A stretch of DNA of 64,000 nucleotides, taken from the NCBI RefSeq assembly GCF_000025605.1, contig NC_013894.1, positions 1,411,529 to 1,475,528 on the forward strand. The letters are read 5' to 3'. The notes below the pieces were generated by a model, which did not search any database, was not told the origin of the DNA, and saw only the letters and a program-made list of their open reading frames with translations. Made by a program: the position numbers and the translations under genes. The stretch is from Thermocrinis albus DSM 14484 (lineage in GTDB: Bacteria > Aquificota > Aquificia > Aquificales > Aquificaceae). Below are positions 57,369 through 64,000 of the stretch, in pieces (position 1 is the stretch's first letter; each line of letters starts with the position of its first letter).

Positions 57369-58662
57369 TTTTTAAAAACTCCAGTGCAAAGTGGGGAAGT
57401 TCAACACCCTGAGGATAAGGTAAAGGTGGAGATGTGTCCTGTAGGAGGGGTTCCACCTTCTGCCAGAGAGCTTCCACCTCGTCATCTCTTATGAAGAGGC
57501 TTTGATCTCCCTCCATAATGTCTTCTAGAAGAGTTTCGTAGGGTGAGGTATCAACTCCCTGCGTTGTACTGTGTTCTATCGTGGTTTCTATCGGGCAAGC
57601 CATGAAGTTCCAGTTGGGGGGCCTGAGTTCGATACTTATCTTTATCTTACTTTCCGGGCTTACTTGGAACACCACGCGGTTTTGCCGGGGCATACAGTCA
57701 AGAAGGGCCATGAAACCCTTAGGTATCTTCCTGAAAACTACCGTTATTTGAGTGAGTCTTCTGGCAAGTTTCTTACCTGTCATGAGATAGAAGGGAACAT
57801 CCTGCCAGCGGAGGTTATCCACGTAAGCCTTAGCCAGTACAAAGGTTTCCGTGCGGGAACCTTTCACCGGATAGCCTATATACTGACCTTTCACAAAGGA
57901 GACAAAGGACAGGTTTTTCAAAAGCTTCACTTTTTCGTCCCTTATGGCCTCCTGTTCCATGCAACAGGGCGGTTCCATGGCGGTGAAGGTGAGTATCTGG
58001 AGCAGATGGTTCTGTAACATGTCCCTTACAGCACCCACCGAGTCGTAGTAACCCTCCCTCCCTTCTACCCCTGTATCCTCTAAAGCCAGTATCTGTACGT
58101 TATCCACAAAGTTCCTGTTCCACACACCTTCAAAAAGTATGTTGGAGAACCTTAGGGAGAATATGTTCTGCACCGTGTCCTTACCAAGAAAGTGATCTAT
58201 ACGGAATATCTCCTCCTCCACAAAGTACCTCTTCAACAGACTGTTGAGCTTACGGGCAGAGGTCAGGTCGTAACCGAAGGGTTTTTCTATAACTATGCTC
58301 CTTGGGTTGGTAAAGTTTCTAAGGATTATACCCAGATTCCTCACCGCATCTTCAAAGAGAGAGGGAGGTAAGGCCAAATAGAAGATCAGTTTCTTACCTT
58401 TCAGAGAACTGAGTTCCTTTGCGAGAAGTTGGTAACTTTCCTTACTCCTCACGTCAAAGGGCATAAACTTACAAAGAGCTTTTGCAGAGGAGCTAAAAGA
58501 ACAGGCCACCTTCTCCCAGTCTTCCCTGCTGGATCTGGCAAGGGAATAAACGGCCTTTATCTTCTTACCCTTCTCTATGAGCCGGGCAAGGGCTGGCAGA
58601 AGCTTCTTTCTGGCAAGATCACCGGTACCACCCAGTATGAAAAAAACCGTATCGTCAGCCAT
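57343..58662 (-). CDS. zwf: Glucose-6-phosphate 1-dehydrogenase
   Basis: Oxidises glucose-6-phosphate to the lactone. From ATG 58662 the product is 439 aa: FILGGTGDLARKKLLPAL (8-25) as the coenzyme site, the EKPFGYD motif, and the catalytic RIDHFLGKDTVQN. It is shorter than most G6PDHs (about 490 aa). The start at 58662 fits the normal family N-terminus; an ORF to 58767 would add 35 unrelated residues inside gnd. It overlaps gnd by 8 bp and pgl by 26 bp. Confidence 0.94.
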   Translation of the reverse strand: MADDTVFFILGGTGDLARKKLLPALARLIEKGKKIKAVYSLARSSREDWEKVACSFSSSAKALCKFMPFDVRSKESYQLLAKELSSLKGKKLIFYLALPPSLFEDAVRNLGIILRNFTNPRSIVIEKPFGYDLTSARKLNSLLKRYFVEEEIFRIDHFLGKDTVQNIFSLRFSNILFEGVWNRNFVDNVQILALEDTGVEGREGYYDSVGAVRDMLQNHLLQILTFTAMEPPCCMEQEAIRDEKVKLLKNLSFVSFVKGQYIGYPVKGSRTETFVLAKAYVDNLRWQDVPFYLMTGKKLARRLTQITVVFRKIPKGFMALLDCMPRQNRVVFQVSPESKIKISIELRPPNWNFMACPIETTIEHSTTQGVDTSPYETLLEDIMEGDQSLFIRDDEVEALWQKVEPLLQDTSPPLPYPQGVELPHFALEFLKNEQREWYL

Positions 58663-59557
58663 CTCTTCTCTTGGGAGTGTGCCTACCGAACTGATACCGA
58701 AGAGCTGCCAAAAGCCTATCTCTGAAGGAGTTGTTTTGTCTGGATCTGAAACGCATAAAGAGAGCAAGGGCTATGGCGGGTGCAGGCAGACCTCTTTGTA
58801 TGGCTTCTAAGATGGTCCACCTGCCTTCACCCGTATCCTCCACGTAAGGCTGTATGTCTTCAAGCTCCCCCTCTTCTTGGAAAACCTTCTGGGTAAGCTC
58901 CATCAGCCATGACCTTATGACACTACCTTCGTTATAAAGACGCGCCACCTTTGCCAGATCGTACCTAAAGGGACTTTCTTTCAAAAGCTCAAACCCTTCT
59001 CCTATTGCTTCCATCATAGCGTACTCTATACCGTTGTGTACCATCTTGGCATAATGCCCCGCTCCCGAAGGACCAAGGTAAGCGTATCCCTTTCCTCTGT
59101 AAGCGAGGTCTCTGAAAACCTCCTCCGCCCATAGGAAGGCATCCTCTTCTCCTCCCACCATGAGACAGTACCCTTCCTCTTCTCCGTAAACACCTCCACT
59201 TACCCCTACATCCAAAAAGTACACACCCTTCTCCTTCAACCTGTGGTGACGTGCCTGCGACGAAAGATAGTGGGAGTTTCCACCGTCCACCACCACATCC
59301 CCCTCCGAAAGGAGGGGTAGTAAATGTTCCAGCACGTCATCTACTACGGTGTGAGGTACCATTATCCACAGTAGCTTTCTCTCGGTGCCAAAAAATTGAT
59401 GGATCTCGTGGTAGTTGTCTAAAAGGGTTATGTAAGTACCCACAGAATTTCTCGCGGATGGGTCTGGATCGTATCCGCCCACGGTGTGACCTGCAGCTGA
59501 AAGGCGCCTTGCTATTCCCCTCCCCATTCTTCCGAGACCTATAACCACCAGTTTCAT
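58655..59557 (-). CDS. gnd: 6-phosphogluconate dehydrogenase (short, NAD-type)
   Basis: Decarboxylating dehydrogenase giving ribulose-5-phosphate, 300 aa, the short GndA/YqeC form. The N-terminal Rossmann motif is VIGLGRMGRGIARRL (4-18), then DGGNSHY, FLDVGVSGGVYGEEEGYCLMVGG, and the catalytic Lys/Asn in SGAGHYAKMVHNGIEYAMM. The ATG is 8 nt after TATAAT (59566-59571). It heads gnd-zwf-pgl. Confidence 0.93.
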   Translation of the reverse strand: MKLVVIGLGRMGRGIARRLSAAGHTVGGYDPDPSARNSVGTYITLLDNYHEIHQFFGTERKLLWIMVPHTVVDDVLEHLLPLLSEGDVVVDGGNSHYLSSQARHHRLKEKGVYFLDVGVSGGVYGEEEGYCLMVGGEEDAFLWAEEVFRDLAYRGKGYAYLGPSGAGHYAKMVHNGIEYAMMEAIGEGFELLKESPFRYDLAKVARLYNEGSVIRSWLMELTQKVFQEEGELEDIQPYVEDTGEGRWTILEAIQRGLPAPAIALALFMRFRSRQNNSFRDRLLAALRYQFGRHTPKRRDG

Positions 59558-59565
59558 AGACCAAA

Positions 59566-59571
59566 ATTATA
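59566..59571 (-). promoter_or_regulatory. -10 element of gnd
   Basis: TATAAT on the minus strand, 8 nt before the gnd ATG at 59557; suggests a leaderless or nearly leaderless gnd-zwf-pgl mRNA. Confidence 0.45.
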
Positions 59572-59602
59572 AGGAAGAGGAGCTAAAGAATCTACCTGGG
59601 CC

Positions 59603-59995
59603 TCACCTGAGGGCGATCTCTACTTCAAAGGTGGCCTGACCGGTGTTGTCGGTAGCTTTCAGCTTTTTTATACTGAAACCTGAGTCTTCTAAAAAGTAAA
59701 CCAGTTTGGGTATCTCGGAACCGGGTACATCTCTCAGCTTAACTTCGTAGCCCATCTCGGTGGTCTTTATGGAAACCACTTGCAGAGGAAACTGTTGCAG
59801 CTTCTGTTGAAGGAAACTTTCCGAAAGTTCCTGTTTTCTACCCAGTTTGGCTGACTGTAAGAGCAGAAGGAACTCTTTGTAGCGGAGGTACTCTTGGTAA
59901 AAGGCTTCCTTCTCCTTCTGGATGTGAAGAAAGAAAGAGAAACTGAGCCCTGCAACCCCTGCCCAGAAAGCGATGTGGAGAGCTCTTCTGCTCAT
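59603..59995 (-). CDS. GspM/PilO-like membrane-anchored protein
   Basis: A 130-aa bitopic protein: an N-terminal TM helix (about 8-24), a coiled-coil stretch (about 26-62) and a C-terminal ferredoxin-like domain (VVSIKTTEMGYEVKLRDVPGSEIPKLVYFLEDSG...). The layout is that of GspM/PilO proteins of type II secretion or type IV pilus platforms. No other secretion gene is next to it, so the call rests on architecture. The ATG at 59995 is 6 nt after the palindromic -10 shared with purH. Confidence 0.55.
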   Translation of the reverse strand: MSRRALHIAFWAGVAGLSFSFFLHIQKEKEAFYQEYLRYKEFLLLLQSAKLGRKQELSESFLQQKLQQFPLQVVSIKTTEMGYEVKLRDVPGSEIPKLVYFLEDSGFSIKKLKATDNTGQATFEVEIALR

Positions 59996-60001
59996 GCTTT
60001 T

Positions 60002-60011
60002 ATTTTAAAAT
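60002..60011. promoter_or_regulatory. Palindromic bidirectional -10 element (purH / GspM-like gene)
   Basis: ATTTTAAAAT, a perfect palindrome giving TAAAAT on the plus strand (60006-60011) and on the minus strand (60002-60007). Each copy ends exactly 6 nt before a start codon: purH at 60018 and the GspM-like gene at 59995. The whole intergenic space is 22 bp. Confidence 0.55.
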
Positions 60012-60017
60012 GTTCTC

Positions 60018-61535
60018 ATGCGAGCCATTATTTCCGTTTACCACAAGGAAGGTGTAGAAGAGTTGGCTTCTGTTCTGGTAAACTTGGGTTATGAGATAGT
60101 TTCTTCGGGTGGCACAGCCCAGTACCTCAGGGAGAGAAGAATACCTGTCACAGAAGTTTTTGAGATCACCGGCTTTCCAGAGATTCTCGGTGGAAGAGTA
60201 AAGACTCTTCATCCTGCAATCCATGGGGGTATACTCCTGAGGGACTGGAAGGAGGAAGACGTTAAGGAAGCAAAATCTCTGGGGATAAAACCGATTCAGG
60301 TGGTGGTGGTGAACCTCTATCCCTTTGAGGAGAAGGTAAAAGAGAACCTGGAGGAAGAAGATCTTATAGAGTTCATCGACATAGGTGGTCCTACTCTTCT
60401 GAGAGCAGCTGCCAAAAACTTCAGGAGAGTGGTGGTGGTGTGTGATCCCAAAGACTACAGTTGGGTAGCCAGTAAGCTGAAGGAAGGAGGTTTATCCTTA
60501 GAAGATAGGAGATGGCTTGCTTTAAAAGCCTTTCACTACACCGCTTATTACGATGGTGTTATATCTCAGAAACTGGCCGACATGTGGGGTGTGGAAGAGC
60601 CCTTTGAGGTGTCTGCTTTTCCTTTACGAATTGTGGGAAGGCTCAGGTACGGAGAGAACCCTCACCAAAGAGGGTATCTTGCCGAAAACCCTTTGGAGGA
60701 TCTTGGGATAGTAAGGGCAAGGGTGTTACAGGGTAAGGAGATGTCCTTCAACAACTACCTGGATGCAGATAGTGCTTTTAGGCTCGTGTCGGAATTTACC
60801 AAGCCTGCGTGTGTTATTGTCAAACATACCAATCCGTGCGGTGTGGCTGTAGGAAACGATCTTATTTCTGCCTTTGAGAAGGCGCTGTCTACAGATCCCC
60901 AGTCTGCTTTCGGTGGTATCGTGGCCTTCAACGACACGGTTAAAGAGAAGTTAGCGGAGGTCTTGGTGGAGCGTTTCTTTGAGGTGATAGTAGCTCCGGA
61001 ATTTGACGATGCTGCCATCAGAGTTCTGGCCCGTAAGAAGAACTTAAGGGTTGTTCAGGCTCTCGGTTTTGGCTCATGGTGGGACATAAAGAAGATAAGC
61101 GGTGGTTTCCTCCTTCAGGAGGAAGACAGGACAGATTATCAGGACTGGCAGGTGGTCACCACCCGTAAACCCTCCTACAGGGAAGAAGAAGATCTGAAGT
61201 TTGCCTTCAAGATATGCAAGTACATAAAGTCCAACGCTGTGGTTATAGCCAAAGACGGCATGACGTTAGGTATAGGCTCAGGGAATGTTTCGCGTGTTGA
61301 CAGCGTGAGATGTGCTATAGAAAGAGCCTTACGCTACGGGTTTGATCTGAAAGGGGCTGTGCTGGCTTCAGAAGCTTTTCTACCCTTCCGTGATAACGTG
61401 GACATAGCGGCACAGGTAGGTATAATCGCCATAGTACAGCCCGGTGGTTCTGTGAGGGATAGAGAGGTCATTGAGGCATGTGAGGAGAAAGGAATAAGTA
61501 TGGTCTTTACCAAGACACGCCACTTTAGACATTAA
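60018..61535 (+). CDS. purH: Bifunctional AICAR transformylase / IMP cyclohydrolase
   Basis: Last two steps of IMP synthesis, 505 aa. The N-terminal IMP cyclohydrolase/MGS-like domain (1-195) has SSGGTAQYLRE and GGRVKTLHPAIHGG; the transformylase domain has RYGENPHQRGY, the catalytic Lys-His in VIVKHTNPCGVA, and SAFGGIVAFN. Length is normal. No ribosome site; it starts 6 nt after the shared palindromic -10. The 3' end overlaps purQ by 11 bp. Confidence 0.96.
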   Translation: MRAIISVYHKEGVEELASVLVNLGYEIVSSGGTAQYLRERRIPVTEVFEITGFPEILGGRVKTLHPAIHGGILLRDWKEEDVKEAKSLGIKPIQVVVVNLYPFEEKVKENLEEEDLIEFIDIGGPTLLRAAAKNFRRVVVVCDPKDYSWVASKLKEGGLSLEDRRWLALKAFHYTAYYDGVISQKLADMWGVEEPFEVSAFPLRIVGRLRYGENPHQRGYLAENPLEDLGIVRARVLQGKEMSFNNYLDADSAFRLVSEFTKPACVIVKHTNPCGVAVGNDLISAFEKALSTDPQSAFGGIVAFNDTVKEKLAEVLVERFFEVIVAPEFDDAAIRVLARKKNLRVVQALGFGSWWDIKKISGGFLLQEEDRTDYQDWQVVTTRKPSYREEEDLKFAFKICKYIKSNAVVIAKDGMTLGIGSGNVSRVDSVRCAIERALRYGFDLKGAVLASEAFLPFRDNVDIAAQVGIIAIVQPGGSVRDREVIEACEEKGISMVFTKTRHFRH

Positions 61536-62208
61536 CTATAGAGTGCCACAGAATTATACCGTCGTGATAACCGAGAAGGTCCTCACAGGCTCTCTCCGGG
61601 TGGGGCATAAGGCCAAAGACGTTGCCCTCTCTGTTACATACACCGGCTATGTTACCCACCGATCCGTTGGGGTTGGCTTCCTCCGTTACGTTACCGTCTG
61701 CATCACAGTAACGCAGGATTATCTGTCCGTTCTCCTCCATCCGTCGCAGTTCATCTTCCGGAACATAGTATCTACCTTCACCGTGAGCTATGGGTAGGCG
61801 TATCACTTCACCTTTTTCGTAGCTTCTTGTAAAGGGTATACTGTTGTTTTCTACCCTCAGATAGACATCCTTACACACGAACCTGAGATGGGCGTTCTTT
61901 AGAAGAGCTCCCGGTAGGAGGTGCAACTCTGTGAGAATCTGAAAGCCGTTGCATATTCCCAGTACGAGGCCACCCCTGTGGGCAAAATCCACCACCGCAT
62001 GAGCTAAGGGTGTTCTGCTGGCTAAGGCTCCAGCTCTTAGATAATCGCCAAAGGAGAAGCCACCCGGTAGCACCACACAGTCCAAGCCGTCTATCCTTCG
62101 TGTCTCGTGATCCAGAAACACCACCTCTTGGTTGAGAAGGTCCCTTATGACGTAGTAAGTGTCATAATCGCAGTTGGATCCCGGAAAGACGCACACGCCG
62201 AACTTCAT
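61525..62208 (-). CDS. purQ: Phosphoribosylformylglycinamidine synthase subunit PurQ
   Basis: Glutamine amidotransferase subunit of the PurLQS enzyme, 227 aa. Class I triad: nucleophile Cys in LGICNGFQIL and His-Glu in MPHPERACE. PGSNCDYD, PGGFSFGDYLRAGA and HGEGRYY are typical. ATGA overlap with purS. purL is not in the window. Confidence 0.96.
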   Translation of the reverse strand: MKFGVCVFPGSNCDYDTYYVIRDLLNQEVVFLDHETRRIDGLDCVVLPGGFSFGDYLRAGALASRTPLAHAVVDFAHRGGLVLGICNGFQILTELHLLPGALLKNAHLRFVCKDVYLRVENNSIPFTRSYEKGEVIRLPIAHGEGRYYVPEDELRRMEENGQIILRYCDADGNVTEEANPNGSVGNIAGVCNREGNVFGLMPHPERACEDLLGYHDGIILWHSIVNV

Positions 62209-62417
62209 TCTATAATGTACTCCTCCACAAGGGGGTTTATTAAGAATCCTTCCACCAACTTCTTGATATCGGTCCCTTCCTCCACCTCCAGCTCCACCAC
62301 TTTACCTACCTTGACGTCCTTTACGGTAAAACCGTTGTCGGTGAGCATCTCCTTGACAGCTCTGCCTTCGGGATCCAGAAGACCGCGCTTAGGCATTATG
62401 AGAACTCTCACTTTCAT
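62205..62417 (-). CDS. purS: Phosphoribosylformylglycinamidine synthase subunit PurS
   Basis: Small structural subunit of FGAM synthase, 70 aa from the ATG at 62417 (MKVRVLIMPKRGLLDPEGRA); an upstream in-frame ATG adds seven hydrophobic residues not seen in the family. GFTVKDVKVGKVVELEVE and NPLVEEY are diagnostic. Followed by purQ with a 4-bp overlap. Confidence 0.94.
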   Translation of the reverse strand: MKVRVLIMPKRGLLDPEGRAVKEMLTDNGFTVKDVKVGKVVELEVEEGTDIKKLVEGFLINPLVEEYIIE

Positions 62418-62427
62418 GAAGAATAGA

Positions 62428-63651
62428 TTATACAACAACCTCTACCACTCTTCCCGCAGGTAGTTCCACAGATCTCTCTATCTCCAAGTAGTTCTCAGTA
62501 AGGAGCTTTCCCTCACCCAAAACGGTAGCCCTCAGCTTCTTACCTTCACATCTCTTCCTAAAGCTTTCCCTCTTTCTTGTGTCTAACTCTTTTAGGATCT
62601 CCACGCGCCTATCTTTGACGGAGGAAGGAACTTTGCCCTCCATCCGGGAAGCTTTCGTGAAGGGTCTGTCTGAATAAGGGAAGATATGCATGTAAGCTAT
62701 GGGTAAACTTTCTAAGAAACGGTAAGTCTCCTCAAAGTCCTCCTCTGTCTCTGTGGGGAAGCCTACTATGACGTCGGTACCTATGGCAGAGAGAGGTCTC
62801 TTTTCCACCAACTTTTCTACCAGTCTTCTGTACTCATCGGGTGTGTAACCTCTTTCCATCAGCTGCAGTATCCTAAGAGAACCGCTCTGAAGGGGAAGGT
62901 GAAAGTGAGGAGCTATCTTCTCCTCTTCTGTAATGATGGTTAGAAGTTCCTCTTCCAGCTCTGCAGGATGCAAAGATGATAGCCTTATGAGCTTGATACC
63001 TTCTATCTTTACCATCTCCTTAAGAAGCTTTCCCAAAGTGGTGCCCATATCCCAACCGTACTGGGAAAGCTGGGTTCCCGTTATAACCACCTCTTCAAAA
63101 CCCTTCTGCGCCAGAAGATGTATCTCCTCCAGAACCTTCTGAGGTGGTACACTCCTCACCTTTCCTCTCGCGTAGGGTATAACACAGAAGCTACAGAACT
63201 TGTTACACCCTTCCTGAATCTTCACAAAAGGTCTGGATCTTTCGTAGAAGGTCACCAAATGAAAACTCTCCAAAGTGCTCTGCCGGAAGATGTTCTCCAC
63301 CGCTACCCTCTGACCCTTTCCCTGAAGATACTCCTCTACCAGATCCACCAAGCGAGTTTTGTGGGTGTTTCCTACCACCAGATCCACCTCTTCCATGGTA
63401 GACAGCTCGTGGGGTTTTATCTGGGCGTAACAGCCGGTTACCACTACCACCGCGTTGGGATTGTTACGCTTTATACGGCGTATGGCTTGACGGGAGGATC
63501 TTTCCGCCTCCTTTGTAACGCCGCAGGTGTTTACCACGTATATGTCGGCATCGTCGCCCAAGATGTATCCCTTCTCTATAAACTTCTGGAGGATGAACTG
63601 TCCGTCAAAGAAATTGCTCCTACACCCTAAGTTTACTACCCTGACCTTCAT
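62428..63651 (-). CDS. mtaB: tRNA t6A37 methylthiotransferase MtaB
   Basis: Radical-SAM enzyme that adds a methylthio group to t6A37 of ANN-decoding tRNAs, 407 aa. The N-terminal MTTase domain has the three auxiliary cluster Cys in NLGCRSN, NTCGV and TGCYAQ; the radical-SAM CxxxCxxC is EGCNKFCSFCVIPYARG; a TRAM-like domain ends the protein. The SN after the first Cys and overall spacing favour MtaB over MiaB or RimO. ATGA overlap with ilvB; purS follows after 10 nt. Confidence 0.9.
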   Translation of the reverse strand: MKVRVVNLGCRSNFFDGQFILQKFIEKGYILGDDADIYVVNTCGVTKEAERSSRQAIRRIKRNNPNAVVVVTGCYAQIKPHELSTMEEVDLVVGNTHKTRLVDLVEEYLQGKGQRVAVENIFRQSTLESFHLVTFYERSRPFVKIQEGCNKFCSFCVIPYARGKVRSVPPQKVLEEIHLLAQKGFEEVVITGTQLSQYGWDMGTTLGKLLKEMVKIEGIKLIRLSSLHPAELEEELLTIITEEEKIAPHFHLPLQSGSLRILQLMERGYTPDEYRRLVEKLVEKRPLSAIGTDVIVGFPTETEEDFEETYRFLESLPIAYMHIFPYSDRPFTKASRMEGKVPSSVKDRRVEILKELDTRKRESFRKRCEGKKLRATVLGEGKLLTENYLEIERSVELPAGRVVEVVV

Positions 63652-64000
63652 CCTACCAGGTACATGGTTTCGGCTTCCACGCTTTTCTTTCCATCATCCA
63701 GTATCATGTCTCTGTAGGATTTGCCTGCAGGTACCATAGGAAGCACGTTCTCCTCTCTGTCTACGTGAAAGTCCATTATGACAGGTCTGTCATCTATCCT
63801 GAGGGCTTCCTCTATTATCTCCCTCACGTCGGAGGGTTTTTCTGCCCTAAAACCTACAGCGCCGCAGGCTTCTGCCAGTTTAACAAAATCTGGTTGTACG
63901 CTGAGGTCTACCTCCGAATAACGTTTTTCGTAGAAGAGCTCCTGCCACTGACGCACCATACCCAGATAACTGTTGTTGATGATGGCCACCTTAACGGGCA
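63648..64000 (-). CDS. ilvB: Acetolactate synthase large subunit, C-terminal part (partial)
   Basis: C-terminal end of a ThDP-dependent acetolactate synthase; the frame is open to the window edge (about 117 residues). PVKVAIINNSYLGMVRQWQ is the ThDP/Mg motif typical of AHAS large subunits, followed by DFVKLAEACGAVGFRAEKP and the C-terminal ENVLPMVPAG. Branched-chain amino-acid synthesis. The rest lies beyond 64000. mtaB begins within its stop codon. Confidence 0.93.
   Translation of the reverse strand, partial: PVKVAIINNSYLGMVRQWQELFYEKRYSEVDLSVQPDFVKLAEACGAVGFRAEKPSDVREIIEEALRIDDRPVIMDFHVDREENVLPMVPAGKSYRDMILDDGKKSVEAETMYLVG

Noticed and set aside
58663..58767. Longer in-frame start for zwf
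   Set aside because: The added 35 residues lie inside gnd and do not look like a G6PDH N-terminus.

Overview
The window is a dense stretch of bacterial chromosome, about 47% GC by eye. It most likely comes from a thermophilic chemolithoautotroph of the Aquificaceae (Hydrogenobacter/Thermocrinis/Aquifex type). The reasons are: a histone-deacetylase-like protein that closely resembles Aquifex HDLP from memory of that sequence; an archaeal-type FBP aldolase/phosphatase; a BioW-type biotin route; LL-diaminopimelate aminotransferase; metal-dependent KDO8P synthase; glyQ separate from glyS; two terminal oxidases (A2-type and ba3-type); and housekeeping genes scattered rather than held in classical operons. 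The genus assignment is inference. I see no phage, integrase, transposase or CRISPR array.

Layout. 1-4.6 kb: 5' part of carB, a divergent ArnT-like glycosyltransferase, tRNA-Val and aroA. 4.5-6.6 kb (-): asd, a JAMM peptidase and hisIE. 6.7-12.4 kb (+): an orphan NfnA-like flavoprotein, dapL, a CBS/Cache-like signalling protein, the HDLP homologue and bioA. 12.4-14.5 kb (-): a hypothetical gene, the FBP aldolase/phosphatase and nikR. 14.5-16.6 kb (+): accD, scpA and a UbiE-like methyltransferase. 16.5-24.05 kb (-): a long run from a hypothetical gene and yicC through tRNA-Gly, tRNA-Cys, bioW, a DUF454 gene, gltX, efp, accB, osmC and trpA to two lipoproteins and rplU-rpmA. 24.1-27.05 kb (+): lolA, a GNAT gene and a PLD-HerA fusion ATPase. 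27.0-34.1 kb (-): a GT4 / six-hairpin / Gfo-Idh set, alaS, rpmE and prfA. 34.3-39.0 kb (+): rplT, pheS, trpE, dsbC and bioF. 39-42.5 kb: siroheme dehydrogenase (-), then a copper-handling operon ending in copB (+). 42.6-47.1 kb: proB, a CoA-binding protein, purF, kdsA and glyQ. 47.2-55.6 kb (+): two adjacent heme-copper oxidase clusters, each with its own SCO copper chaperone. 55.5-59.6 kb (-): a frameshifted di-heme peroxidase and gnd-zwf-pgl. 59.6-64 kb: a GspM/PilO-like gene, purH, purQ, purS, mtaB and the 3' end of ilvB. No stretch over 300 bases lacks a gene; the longest gaps are about 90-155 bp and hold promoters, a terminator or the RNA element below.

The most unusual signal is a pair of about 95-bp elements (34136-34228 and 56574-56670). 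They share long identical loop segments, and three potential helices keep pairing through compensatory changes. Both lie directly upstream of a minus-strand start codon (a GT4 glycosyltransferase and a di-heme peroxidase), like a two-copy riboswitch-class leader RNA that I cannot match to a known family. Other unusual features are: a PLD-nuclease/HerA-ATPase fusion; a recurrent promoter layout with the -10 box 6-10 nt before the start codon (leaderless mRNAs), including two divergent pairs that share a perfectly palindromic -10; two protein genes that start 8-9 nt after a tRNA; and 8 of 9 convergent gene pairs overlapping at their 3' ends.

Together the genes cover amino-acid, purine, biotin and fatty-acid synthesis, translation, and copper-dependent aerobic respiration. 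All functions are assigned from sequence motifs read by eye; no database search was run.
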